Assembly: GCF_000973725.1 (NCBI RefSeq)
Contig: NZ_CP009621.1
Coordinates: 1,059,501 to 1,123,500 of the forward strand
Reading direction: 5' to 3'
Source: Pontibacter korlensis
GTDB taxonomy: Bacteria > Bacteroidota > Bacteroidia > Cytophagales > Hymenobacteraceae
DNA: 64,000 bases
The notes under the pieces were generated by a model that saw only the letters and a program-made list of their open reading frames with translations, was not told where the DNA came from and did not search any database. A program made the translations under genes and the position numbers. Positions 52,584-61,894 of the stretch are shown here, piece after piece. Position 1 is the stretch's first letter. Each line of letters begins with the position of its first letter.

Positions 52584-52586
52584 AGT

Positions 52587-53624
52587 TTACCAATCTGCCG
52601 GAAACTCTGCAGTTGAGCCAGGTAACTCACGGCAGTCATCTGGAAACTGGTAAGGCAGAAAGTCGTGATTTATCTCGTCGCGGAGCACAGTTATCTCATT
52701 CGTTGTAACTGCTGATACATCAAAAAATCCGATTACCTGCTCGCTCTTATAACGAACATTGTACATGTTACCTACTACTCTGGCCGGGGGCGGGTCAAAC
52801 ACAGTGCCAGTGGCTTCTTTCTGCTGCTCCATGATGCGGTAAAAATTATATGCCTCCTCCGTTACCGCGTACTGGTATACTTTCAGCCCGTGCTTCACCC
52901 CGAAGTACCGGTAAAAGGGCATAAACAACACCTCCTGGTTTATCACCTTGTTGCCGTCTGTCAAACGATCATCAACAACTTTAAACCTGTCCAGTTTTTC
53001 TGTCAGCAGGCATTTGGCACAGCAATCTTTGGGTTTTGGATTCCCATATGCATCGATATAATACCAAGGTTGTGTAAACACCTCATAGTTTACCACAAAC
53101 GACCATCTCAGGAAATTCTTTTCTCCTGCCGGATCCTGATAGTCAACCAGCACTTTGTAGCCGGGGAAACGCGTTTTTTCCCGGTCTCCCTTAAAAGCAT
53201 ACAGCTGCTCATCCATCTCAAAATGCACTTTCTCTACAGGTATGGGGTTCGGCATGGTTATCCACGGAGATTGATAAACAGAATCACCAATGTCAATATG
53301 GAGCATGTATGTTTTACCCGGCTTACCGTATGCAGCGGCTCCATCAATTGGGTAATAACGTGTAGTAGCAGAGTCATACTCGAACTCATACTTTTCATTT
53401 CCGTCTGAGCTATATACCGCAACACTGGCCTTCTTTTCATACTCACTGTATTGATCTGAGTAAGGCTTAGCATGTGACAGCCGCACATAGTTATGCTCCG
53501 GATCGTTTGTAAAGCTGCCCTCTATTACCAGGTGCCTTTGCTGATCTTTGTGGTCAAAATCTATAGGGTCTATACATCCTACTGCGAGGAGCAGGAGCAC
53601 CAACGGAAAAATTACTCTCAGCAT
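52587..53624 (-). CDS. DUF4249-family lipoprotein
   Basis: A 345-residue lipoprotein (lipobox AVGC, Cys17) paired with a TonB-dependent receptor; such pairs are typical of Bacteroidota. The sequence fits DUF4249: LVIEGSFTNDPEHNYVRLSHA at the start, a beta-rich middle and several cysteines including a C-C-x-x-C triplet (near 199-203) that may bind metal or form disulfides. It is probably on the cell surface and helps substrate capture, by analogy with SusD-like partners. Substrate unknown. Confidence 0.85.
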   Translation of the reverse strand: MLRVIFPLVLLLLAVGCIDPIDFDHKDQQRHLVIEGSFTNDPEHNYVRLSHAKPYSDQYSEYEKKASVAVYSSDGNEKYEFEYDSATTRYYPIDGAAAYGKPGKTYMLHIDIGDSVYQSPWITMPNPIPVEKVHFEMDEQLYAFKGDREKTRFPGYKVLVDYQDPAGEKNFLRWSFVVNYEVFTQPWYYIDAYGNPKPKDCCAKCLLTEKLDRFKVVDDRLTDGNKVINQEVLFMPFYRYFGVKHGLKVYQYAVTEEAYNFYRIMEQQKEATGTVFDPPPARVVGNMYNVRYKSEQVIGFFDVSAVTTNEITVLRDEINHDFLPYQFPDDCRELPGSTAEFPADW

Positions 53625-53630
53625 ATCAGA

Positions 53631-55991
53631 TTAAAATTTCGCATTGAAGTTTACAGAAGGTATAGGCGCACCGATTACCGACAACTTAAAAGCACCGGGA
53701 GGAGCACCGTAATAGTGCTGGTATAGGGTAGAGTAGGCATTCTTTCTGCCATACAGGTTGTAGATAGAGATACCCCAGGTATACTCTGCCTTCTCCTTGA
53801 TTATTGGCTCACGGTTAAATGAAAGATCCAGCCTATGGTAGTCTGGCATACGGCTTTGGTTGCGGCCTACATAGTTTGCAAATATTTGATTGTAGTACCT
53901 GTACCAGGAGTCTGCTCCCGTAATAGGCCTGCCCGTGGTGTAGGTAAAGTTTGCTGATACCGTCCATTTAGGCCAAGCCTTATAGTTGGCAAACACATTC
54001 AGGTTAACGGGTTTATCGTAATTTGAAGGATAGGCTTCTCCATCATTAATCGTTTCCTCCTCTGTTTCGCCTACAATTTTCCTGAACGACCTAGAGTATG
54101 TCATGCTTACCCAGCCGGTTAAGCGCCCCTGGTTCTTTTTCAACAGCCACTCAGAGCCATAGGCGTAACCATCTCCAAACAACAAGTCTGCATCCAGGGT
54201 AGGATTCAGGAGCAGCACGGCACCATCTTTATAGTCTATCTGGTTATACAGCTTCTTGTAGTATACTTCCCAACTGTATTCGTATACATGGTCTGGCTGC
54301 AAGTAAAAATATCCTAATGCTATCTGATCTGCTATTTGTGGTTGTATATACTTGTTCGAGAGCTTCCACACATCCACCGGTGTAATGGCCGCGGTATTGG
54401 AGATAAGCTGAATATACTGCCTGGTGCGGTTAGCCCCTACCTTAACGGCAGCGTTTTCAGACACAGAGTATTTAAGAGAGGCCCTAGGCTCTAGTCCTTG
54501 ATAAGACTGTACAACACCGCCAGAACTAACATGAAGAGTGTCTACGATGCTCTTTATGCTTCTAGGCTCTCCCTCCGAGTACATATAAATATCAGCAGGG
54601 CCCACCTTGGTATAGTGGGTATAGCGCAGCCCTACCGACACCGATAATCTGTCATTTAACTTAACTTCATCATTGATGAAGCTAGATAATTCATATCCCC
54701 TGTCCTCATTTAAAGTGCGTCGATTAAAGCTAGAGGTTCCATGGGGTACCAGATCACCGGGTTGGATGCTATATAAAGAGGCTTCCCCTCCAAAATCAAT
54801 CTGGTGACTTTCTTTTCCAAAATACCCGAAGTTCAACCTCAGCTGTGTGAGGTCAATACCTGAGTTTAGCTGAAACTCTTCACCTGTGGCAATACCTTCT
54901 ACTGTATTTTTGTAAATACTTTTTACTAATGTAGCTGTACTTGTAAAGTTGTTGCTGAACAGATGATTCCATTGCAGCGTGCCGAGTGTGTTAGTCCAGC
55001 TATAGGTCGTATCATAAGGGAACTTAAACCCATCAGCACTGTGGTAGCCTGAGAAGCTGAGACTGTTATTTTTGTTTATGGTACACTTTAACTTCACATT
55101 GCCGTCATAAAAATACCCTGAGCTATTTTTGATGTTTTCGCTCGGGAAAAGCTTCAGCAGGTAATCAGGATAGGCGCCCCTGAAAGCTAAAAGCATAGTT
55201 ACCTTTTCTGACAGCGGACCATCCATACTTACTTTAGCCGTAACCGGAGTTATACCTGCCTCATACCTCATCTTCTCGTTGTTCCCGTCTCGTAGGCTAA
55301 CATCCAGAATAGAGGAAATCCTACCCCCATAGGTGGCTGAGATACCACTTCTATGAAGTGTAAAGCTCTTTAGAATATCGGGGTTATAAACGGAGAAGAA
55401 CCCAAACAAGTGGGTGGAATTAAACAAGGGGGCACCATCCATTAAGATTAGGTTTTGATCCGCACTTCCGCCACGCACAAAGAAACCAGATGTCCCCTCC
55501 CCTGCATTCACGACTCCAGGTAGGGCTGATACTGCTCTTACTACATCCGGCTCACCTAGTAAGGTAGGCATACGCGTTAGCAGCTTCTGGTCCATGTAGC
55601 TGCTGCCCATACGCACTGAGTTTATATCAATGATGGAATTGGTCGTAATTTCGACTTGCTTTAAGCTTACGCTCCTCTCGCCTAGCATCAGAACAACTTC
55701 TTTATTGCCACCGTCTAGAACAATTGTTTCTTTAAGAGGGGCCATACCCACATACTGGCAGACTACTTCATATGTCCCTTTTTCCAGCTTTATACTAAAA
55801 CGCCCCTGCTTGTTTGCCAGTACGCCTTTTCCGCCTGGCGAGAATACTACAAATGCCCCTTCCAACCTTTCTCCGGAGGCATCGGTTACTATGCCTGATA
55901 GTTTGTACTGCCTGATTTCAGTCTGTTGAGCTAAGACTGGCATCACTAGCAGTAGCACTATAAGAAAAGTATGGAGAATCTTTGACAACAC
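53631..55991 (-). CDS. TonB-dependent receptor with carboxypeptidase-like N-terminal domain
   Basis: Outer-membrane importer of 786 residues. Signal peptide about 1-21, an Ig-like carboxypeptidase regulatory domain (about 28-105: LSGIVTDASGERLEGAFVVF), plug domain (about 125-230, with GVVNAGEGTSGFFVRGGSADQN and LILMDGAPLFN) and a barrel to the terminal phenylalanine (SVNFNAKF). No secretin/TonB N-terminal domain, so sigma/anti-sigma signalling is not expected. It shares a transcript with the DUF4249 gene six bases downstream. Energy would come from the TonB system at 27.5-31.4 kb. Confidence 0.93.
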   Translation of the reverse strand: MLSKILHTFLIVLLLVMPVLAQQTEIRQYKLSGIVTDASGERLEGAFVVFSPGGKGVLANKQGRFSIKLEKGTYEVVCQYVGMAPLKETIVLDGGNKEVVLMLGERSVSLKQVEITTNSIIDINSVRMGSSYMDQKLLTRMPTLLGEPDVVRAVSALPGVVNAGEGTSGFFVRGGSADQNLILMDGAPLFNSTHLFGFFSVYNPDILKSFTLHRSGISATYGGRISSILDVSLRDGNNEKMRYEAGITPVTAKVSMDGPLSEKVTMLLAFRGAYPDYLLKLFPSENIKNSSGYFYDGNVKLKCTINKNNSLSFSGYHSADGFKFPYDTTYSWTNTLGTLQWNHLFSNNFTSTATLVKSIYKNTVEGIATGEEFQLNSGIDLTQLRLNFGYFGKESHQIDFGGEASLYSIQPGDLVPHGTSSFNRRTLNEDRGYELSSFINDEVKLNDRLSVSVGLRYTHYTKVGPADIYMYSEGEPRSIKSIVDTLHVSSGGVVQSYQGLEPRASLKYSVSENAAVKVGANRTRQYIQLISNTAAITPVDVWKLSNKYIQPQIADQIALGYFYLQPDHVYEYSWEVYYKKLYNQIDYKDGAVLLLNPTLDADLLFGDGYAYGSEWLLKKNQGRLTGWVSMTYSRSFRKIVGETEEETINDGEAYPSNYDKPVNLNVFANYKAWPKWTVSANFTYTTGRPITGADSWYRYYNQIFANYVGRNQSRMPDYHRLDLSFNREPIIKEKAEYTWGISIYNLYGRKNAYSTLYQHYYGAPPGAFKLSVIGAPIPSVNFNAKF

Positions 55992-56011
55992 AAGCTATAC
56001 CTTTATAAGGG

Positions 56012-56043
56012 ATTGTTTATTTTAAATATATAAAATAAACAAT
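56012..56043. promoter_or_regulatory. 13-bp perfect dyad upstream of the receptor gene
   Basis: ATTGTTTATTTTA and TAAAATAAACAAT are exact complements with a six-base spacer AATATA. The dyad begins about 20 bases before the receptor start codon, where a repressor or activator could act. It is pure A/T-rich sequence and could also form a weak leader hairpin. Confidence 0.4.
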
Positions 56044-56199
56044 TGACATTAAACCCCTTACAGATGTTTTCCGTTGTCTCTCTCCTTTTTTAGAACATAT
56101 GTACCCGCACCTTTTGCTTCTGCTCCTATGACAGCAGCGAGATGATATAGCTTTAGCTGTGGCTTACACTGCACAAACACCGATCTTTTACCATTCTAT

Positions 56200-56234
56200 A
56201 AAAAAGAAAAGGCCTCCGGAAACCGGAGGCCTTT
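56200..56234 (-). terminator. Terminator of the complete SusCD unit
   Basis: AAAGGCCTCCGG and CCGGAGGCCTTT form a perfect 12-bp stem with loop AAA, followed on the minus strand by a T-rich tract. It lies about 65 bases past the SusD stop. Confidence 0.92.
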
Positions 56235-56298
56235 GTCCAATGAAGAAGACTACTACCTAGTATTCTAATCTATCTACTTTATTCATTTTTACTCTGTA

Positions 56299-57855
56299 TT
56301 ATTTAACGTCCCACCAAGGTCTTACTCCTAGGCTGTTTTTGCCACCAATGCGCTGCACTGCGTCAGCATAATTGGTTCCGTTCAGAGAAGCTTCTGTTAC
56401 AGGATAGCTCATACGGAATGGTACCATGGTTACATCTGGGTCAACGGAACCGTCAGCTGGTGCTACAAAGATCGGCTCACCGGTGTAAGGATCTTCAAAG
56501 TCCAGACGTAGGCGCTCAAACCAAGCTTGTACACCTTGTCCATACATAGCGATCCACTTCTGAGAACCTATCAAATCCAAAGCTGTTTCCAAATCAGGAG
56601 CTTGATTAGCAGTACGAGACTCACTATAAGGAACCTCAGTTAGGTATTCTTCAAATGCAGCCTCAGACAGACCTGCAGCTTCGAAAGAAGATCTGATACC
56701 AGCCTCATAATGCTCTTCAGCACTCATAGGAGTACCTGCTATACCACGGGCAGCAACCTCAGCCAACATAAATTCTACCTCTGCATGGCTCAGGATATAA
56801 GTTGGAGCAGTTTCACCGATAACATAATCTCCCGGTAAACTTACCACCTTGGCATCACCATTAGAGTTTCCATTACCCGCATCCAGACCATAAGTTTCAC
56901 CTACATACTGTGGGTTACCATTTGCGTCCAAGATAGGCGTGAAGCTAGATCCAAATGGGTTTCCAGAGCCAAGAGGTCTAGCAAACACAGTTACACGAGG
57001 ATCGTCATACTTCTGCAGGTAATCAATGAATGGCTCAGAAACAGAGAAGTCAATTCTTGTTTTGTAGGCCTCTGCAAGTGGGTTGTTATTTGGTGCACCA
57101 GCAATCCAAGCAAACTTAGCACCCTCAGCGTTTGAAGAAATGAATCCTGCATCGCTGTTCAGAGCCTTGGTGATATGCTCTGTTGCGGTAGCCTGATCTG
57201 CTTCATACATACGCAGTGCAATACGCAGACGAAGAGAGTTCGCAAACTTCTTCCACAAAGTAACATCACCACCATAGATTATATCACCAGACTGGAATCC
57301 TGGGCTAGACTCATCCAGGATAGCAATTTGCTCATCCAGTGTATTGAGCACACCCAAATAGATCTCCTTACCATTGTCATATTTAGGAGTAACATTTTCT
57401 GTGCTCAATGCCTCAGAATAAGGCACTGGACCACCGTAAATGTCAGACAAAGTATGGAATGTCAGGGCCTTCATGATCTCAGCAATGGCGATACGGTTCT
57501 CATAGCCATTCAGCTGGTTCTCAGCCTCAATTTCCTGTGCAGTTGTCAGCTCTCTGAGCACATCAGCGTAGAAAGTGTTCCACATTGTTTGGTTTACACC
57601 CTCACGAATCTGGTAACGGCTTTCGTCTGTATACTGAGTAGAAGACCAATACTGAGCATAGTACATACCCATACGGCCATTGTTCCATGCATCTCCAATG
57701 TTGGTTGCATAGTTGTACTGCGCTGTCGCTAGTAGCTGCGCAGGGGTCGCATTCGCCGGCTGGTTAGGGCTAATGTTCATCTCCTCGAAGTCTTCTGTAC
57801 AAGACACCATAGAGAACAGTGCTGCCCCAAGCAATAGCTTATTATATAACTTCAT
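56299..57855 (-). CDS. SusD/RagB-family outer-membrane lipoprotein (SusD-like_2 type), copy A
   Basis: Surface lipoprotein that caps its SusC partner and binds substrate. The 518-residue protein has lipobox MVSC (Cys19) and then NISPNQPANATPAQLL, a helical TPR-like fold with YYAQYWSSTQYTDESRY near 67-83, ADVLRELTTAQEIE and the C-terminal NGTNYADAVQRIGGKNSLGVRPWWDV. These match the SusD-like_2 subfamily, often tied to peptides or glycans. It follows the SusC gene by 32 bases. Substrate cannot be inferred: no enzyme genes adjoin it. Confidence 0.93.
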   Translation of the reverse strand: MKLYNKLLLGAALFSMVSCTEDFEEMNISPNQPANATPAQLLATAQYNYATNIGDAWNNGRMGMYYAQYWSSTQYTDESRYQIREGVNQTMWNTFYADVLRELTTAQEIEAENQLNGYENRIAIAEIMKALTFHTLSDIYGGPVPYSEALSTENVTPKYDNGKEIYLGVLNTLDEQIAILDESSPGFQSGDIIYGGDVTLWKKFANSLRLRIALRMYEADQATATEHITKALNSDAGFISSNAEGAKFAWIAGAPNNNPLAEAYKTRIDFSVSEPFIDYLQKYDDPRVTVFARPLGSGNPFGSSFTPILDANGNPQYVGETYGLDAGNGNSNGDAKVVSLPGDYVIGETAPTYILSHAEVEFMLAEVAARGIAGTPMSAEEHYEAGIRSSFEAAGLSEAAFEEYLTEVPYSESRTANQAPDLETALDLIGSQKWIAMYGQGVQAWFERLRLDFEDPYTGEPIFVAPADGSVDPDVTMVPFRMSYPVTEASLNGTNYADAVQRIGGKNSLGVRPWWDVK

Positions 57856-57887
57856 ATTTATTCTATTTGAATTCGTTTATCTAAATA

Positions 57888-60800
57888 CTACAGTCCCAGT
57901 GTCAGAGTGAATCCGTAAGAACGAACTGATGGTAAGGCACCACCTTCAATACCCTGCACGTTTGTGATAGAGTTAGTGATGTTCGATGGGTCTACGTGCT
58001 CTGAGTTAGAGTGAATCAGCCAAAGGTTTCTGCCTACAAACGCTAATCTTACGTTGTTGAATGGAGTTTTTCCTACTAGGCTGCTTGGCAGGCTATAGCC
58101 AAGGCTAGCCTCACGCAGATAGACGAAGCTTGCATCAATAATGTCAGCTGCACCAATTCTGTAGCCACCGTTTACGTAGAAATATGTACCTGCATCAATA
58201 GCTGTAGTGTTAGGAGTGCCATCGGCATGAACACCTGGCGCTACGATACCGTCTTCACGTACACTTCCTTCTGCAGTCTCTTCAACCATACCTGAGTAAC
58301 GGCCAAACATCTGCGTAGTAGAGAAGAAGTCGCCACCTTTCTGGAAGTCTACTAGTGCTGAAAGGCTAAGGCCTTTGTAGCGGAATGTGTTAGTAACACC
58401 ACCAGTAAAGTCTGGAAGAACAGAGCCAATTACCTTCTGCTCAGAAGAGCGGGCATAGTAACCGTTTGCAAGTACAATTCTTCTACCCTGATCATCATAT
58501 TGATAGTCATAACCAACAATCGAGCCAAACGATTCACCTTCGCGAGCTTGCAGCTGAACAGCAAACGGAGCGTTAGTAATCACCATTGTCTTCTGGTCAT
58601 CAGTCAACTTAATGATCTTGTTCTCGTTTTTAGCCCAGCTTATGTTAACATCCCAGCTGAAGTCGTTAGTTTTAACTGGTGTACCATACAGGTTAACTTC
58701 CACACCTTTGTTCTCTACCTCACCCGCATTAATGTAACGGTAAGTAAAACCGGTAGCAGCTGAAAGGCTCAGCGGAATGATCTGGTTTCTTGTTCTTCTG
58801 TTGTAGTAAGTAGCATTAAGACCCAATCTGTCATCGAATACACGCCACTCAGTACCAAACTCATACTCTGTAGAAATTTCTGGCTTCAGCTCTGCGTTAG
58901 GCAGTGTGTTTGGCACAGATACTCTTGACTCAGAGCCAAAAGGCATGTTCAGTGAGTAGGTTAGGATTGTGTTGTAAGGGTCAGTATCGTTACCTACCTG
59001 CGCAACGGCTGCACGAACTTTAGCCATGTTCAGCCAAGGAGCATCAATCAGTTCTGTAAATACATAAGAAAGTGATGCAGCTGGGTAAAAGTAAGAGTTC
59101 TCTCCTGCAGGAAGTGTAGAAGACCAGTCGTTACGTGCACTCAAGTCTAAGAACAATTGATCTTGGTAACCTAATGAAGCACTTGCAAACACAGAGTTAA
59201 TCTGCTTTTCAGTCTTGTTATCCGTAATAGAAGGGCGGCCAACTGATGCACCAAGGTTATATACCTCTGAGCTCAGGCCATCTACGGTAGAACCTGCAAA
59301 CACATTACGGGTACGTGTCATTCTGTTACCACCAACAAATGCATTCAGAGAGAATACATCAGTCAGATCTTTGTTGAAGTTTAACAAACCTTGAAGGTTG
59401 TTCTCCATGAAGTCGATCTTATACAGCGTGTAGTCAGATATCTCCTGAGAACCTGGTGCAATACGCTCTTCCTGTGTTTCTGAGTAAGTATCTGTAGACA
59501 CTCTTACGTCAGCGCTCAGGTAATCAGTAAGCTTATAGTTTGCATTTACGTTACCGAAGATACGATCTCTTCCGTCGTTCTGGTAGTTCTTATAACGTAC
59601 CCAGTATGGGTTGTTAGAGTATTTCGGAGCAGGGTTATCCCAAGAAGTACGGTTCCAGGTTAACTGTGTACCATCTGGCAACATGTAGTTCTTTTGTCTC
59701 TCGGTATCAAGCTGGCGCTGTCCCCACTGCGTGAACTGCTGTAGTACGTTAGTCCCGTCATAACCAGTACCTGGACGACCCTTGGCTTCGTGCGTAACAT
59801 AGTTTGCACTTGCAGATACGCTCAATCGGTCTGTTACATTGTAACCACCATTGAAGCTCAGGTTATGGCGAACCATTTCTGAGTTAGGCAGGATAAAGTT
59901 CTGATCCAGGTTTGAATATGATAAACGGAAAGAACCTTTATCGTTAGAACCATCTACAGAGATAGAGTTCGTCAGGGTAGTACCTGTCTCAAAGAAATCG
60001 CGGATGTTGTTTGGCTGAGCTTCCCATCTTGCCAGTTCACCAAAGTTAGGGTTACCTAACTCCTTGTCCCAGCTCCAGTAAGGGCGGTATAGTTGTCCCT
60101 CAAATGCAGGTCCCCAAGATTCGTCCACGTCATAGTCAGGAATCAGATCATAGCTGCCTTTTCCGTCATTATCGTTGTAAGCGCCATCTCTTCCTTCTGG
60201 GAAAGCCTCAGGATTTTCTTCTTTATACAGTTTAGTGAAGCCGAAGCCACCACCATACTTGTTCTGATACTTAGGTAGTATGTATACTTTGTCTAGTGTC
60301 AAGCCAAGGGTATAAGTTACACCGATGCCACCACCGTCTCTCTTACCTTTTTTAGTAGTGATTACGATTACACCGTTAGCACCACGGCTACCATATAGCG
60401 ATGTAGCAGCCGCACCCTTCAGTACAGTTACCTCAGCAATATCATTTGGGTTGATATCCTGAATAGCACTACCGTAGTCATAGCCGCCACCGCCACGCTG
60501 TTGGTTGGCGCTGTTAGAGTTAGAGTTTTCGATTGGAACACCATCCACTACGAACAAGGCGTTGTTGTTACCGCTGATTGAGCTAACACCTCTCATCGTA
60601 ACTCTGGCTGAACCACCCATAGCACCTGAGTTCGTGCCCACCTGAACACCAGCAACTCTACCTGAAAGAGAATTAACGATGTTCGTTTCGCGCACCTGGC
60701 TCAGTTCATCGCCGCTCACAGTCTGAGATGAGTAACCGATTGATTTCTCTTCTCTAGCGATACCAAGAGCAGTTACAACAACCTCGCTAAGCTGCTGAGT

Positions 60801-61097
60801 GTTTACAGGCAGGCCAACATTAACAGTATTACCTGAGCCAATGCTGCGTTCTACTGTTTGATAGCCAATAAAGCTGAAGACCAATGTATTATTACCTTCA
60901 GGAACGTTGATTGTATAACTACCATCTGCTGATGTAGCAGTACCTACGGTAGTGCCTTTTACCAGAACGGTAACGCCTGGTAATGGCTGACTGGTAGTAG
61001 CATCTGTCACCTTACCAGTGATTGCCCTTACCTGTGCCATAGCCTGATGCAACAGGGCAGTCACAAGCAAGAGACTCAGAAATAGAATTTTCTTCAT
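57888..61097 (-). CDS. SusC/RagA-family TonB-linked outer-membrane protein, copy A
   Basis: Large importer of 1069 residues. Signal peptide about 1-21, carboxypeptidase-like domain (about 24-105), the TonB box LSEVVVTALG near 103-112, plug domain with GVSSISGNNNALFVVDGVPIEN and GAAATSLYGSRGANGVI, and a barrel ending YGFTLTLGL. It forms a pedal-bin complex with the SusD protein encoded downstream. Several asparagine- and tyrosine-rich loops suggest a soluble polymer substrate but do not identify it. Confidence 0.95.
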   Translation of the reverse strand: MKKILFLSLLLVTALLHQAMAQVRAITGKVTDATTSQPLPGVTVLVKGTTVGTATSADGSYTINVPEGNNTLVFSFIGYQTVERSIGSGNTVNVGLPVNTQQLSEVVVTALGIAREEKSIGYSSQTVSGDELSQVRETNIVNSLSGRVAGVQVGTNSGAMGGSARVTMRGVSSISGNNNALFVVDGVPIENSNSNSANQQRGGGGYDYGSAIQDINPNDIAEVTVLKGAAATSLYGSRGANGVIVITTKKGKRDGGGIGVTYTLGLTLDKVYILPKYQNKYGGGFGFTKLYKEENPEAFPEGRDGAYNDNDGKGSYDLIPDYDVDESWGPAFEGQLYRPYWSWDKELGNPNFGELARWEAQPNNIRDFFETGTTLTNSISVDGSNDKGSFRLSYSNLDQNFILPNSEMVRHNLSFNGGYNVTDRLSVSASANYVTHEAKGRPGTGYDGTNVLQQFTQWGQRQLDTERQKNYMLPDGTQLTWNRTSWDNPAPKYSNNPYWVRYKNYQNDGRDRIFGNVNANYKLTDYLSADVRVSTDTYSETQEERIAPGSQEISDYTLYKIDFMENNLQGLLNFNKDLTDVFSLNAFVGGNRMTRTRNVFAGSTVDGLSSEVYNLGASVGRPSITDNKTEKQINSVFASASLGYQDQLFLDLSARNDWSSTLPAGENSYFYPAASLSYVFTELIDAPWLNMAKVRAAVAQVGNDTDPYNTILTYSLNMPFGSESRVSVPNTLPNAELKPEISTEYEFGTEWRVFDDRLGLNATYYNRRTRNQIIPLSLSAATGFTYRYINAGEVENKGVEVNLYGTPVKTNDFSWDVNISWAKNENKIIKLTDDQKTMVITNAPFAVQLQAREGESFGSIVGYDYQYDDQGRRIVLANGYYARSSEQKVIGSVLPDFTGGVTNTFRYKGLSLSALVDFQKGGDFFSTTQMFGRYSGMVEETAEGSVREDGIVAPGVHADGTPNTTAIDAGTYFYVNGGYRIGAADIIDASFVYLREASLGYSLPSSLVGKTPFNNVRLAFVGRNLWLIHSNSEHVDPSNITNSITNVQGIEGGALPSVRSYGFTLTLGL

Positions 61098-61641
61098 TGT
61101 GTTTTAGTTTAAAGTGAGAGTTTAGGTACTATTTATCTAAAACTAAGGCTAACACCTTAGTAGTGATACAAAAAAAGACATAGCTGCAAAGGCAGCAGCA
61201 TATTTCTCTTTAGAGTGGCATAACAGGATGTAAAGGCGCTACAAAGCGAAGGCTTTTATAGCAGCAATAACACCCCTCTAGGAGCCAGACAGGTCCTACA
61301 AAGATGCCAATTTCCTAAAGGATTTCAGCCTGCCTATAAGCAAGCTACTACGATGGTGTGATATAAGCAGGAGGATAAGTGCAGTGTTGGGAAAGCACCT
61401 TATTAAGTAGTAGAGTTTCTTCCATAAAATATTTGTTTAAGGTGAGATATAATTCAAGTTTATTAAAAAGCCATCACATATTCAAATCCCCATCAAAAAT
61501 TTCTAGTTTTTTTTATATAAATATCTTTATCAACAGAAGCTTAAAAAATCACAAACCATTGAATGTCAAAATCTTAAACAAGAAAGACATTTTTACACCT
61601 AATGATAAAAAGTTAAAAGCAATTTAATGAGACGCTAACTA

Positions 61642-61718
61642 CCATCTCAATGTGGCGGCAATAAGAGCAATCGCTTTTGAGGTCACATTCAACTGACTTC
61701 TCTTGCTGCCGAAGATGG
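61642..61718. repeat. Imperfect two-part dyad
   Basis: Outer arms CCATCT and AGATGG, inner arms CGGCAATAAGAG (61656-61667) and CTCTTGCTGCCG (61700-61711) with two mismatches. It could be an RNA structure or the remnant of inverted ends of a mobile element. Confidence 0.35.
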
Positions 61719-61794
61719 CGATTTATACGCACGTTTTGTTTTTTCTTTGCGTTCTTACGCATTTATTATTTCCCTGAAAGATAAGTGTGGACAA

Positions 61795-61830
61795 AATAAA
61801 AAAGCCTTAGGGTGCCAAGGCTTTTTTATT
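61795..61830. terminator. Terminator of the truncated SusCD unit
   Basis: AATAAAAAAGCCTT and AAGGCTTTTTTATT form a perfect 14-bp stem with an eight-base loop; the stem base supplies T tracts both ways. It lies 65 bases past the SusD stop at 61895. Confidence 0.92.
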
Positions 61831-61894
61831 TGGAAACAGACTACTACTTAATCTTTCAGTTTATACCTTGTTACAACTAGTATAACCACCAGTA

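Larger units (their letters stand above)
55992..56298. other. Intergenic region between the receptor gene and the SusD gene
   Basis: No gene. It holds the AT-rich dyad at 56012-56043 near the receptor start and the terminator of the SusCD unit at 56200-56234. The rest, 56044-56199, shows no clear structure. Confidence 0.6.
61098..61894. other. Long intergenic region between the two SusCD units
   Basis: No gene is supported in 797 bases. Reading leftwards from the SusD stop: terminator at 61795-61830; an imperfect dyad at 61642-61718; a very AT-rich stretch 61380-61640 whose open frame is not protein-like; and near SusC a small hairpin ACTAAGG/CCTTAGT (61142-61161), 45-64 bases upstream of the start codon, which would be in the leader. 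No TAnnTTTG box was found on the minus strand within 150 bases of the start. Confidence 0.55.

Noticed and set aside
61379..61627. 82-codon plus-strand frame in the SusCD spacer
   Set aside because: Starts with GTG in AT-rich DNA, is dominated by Lys, Asn, Ile, Phe and Ser as expected from base composition, and has no domain or signal features.
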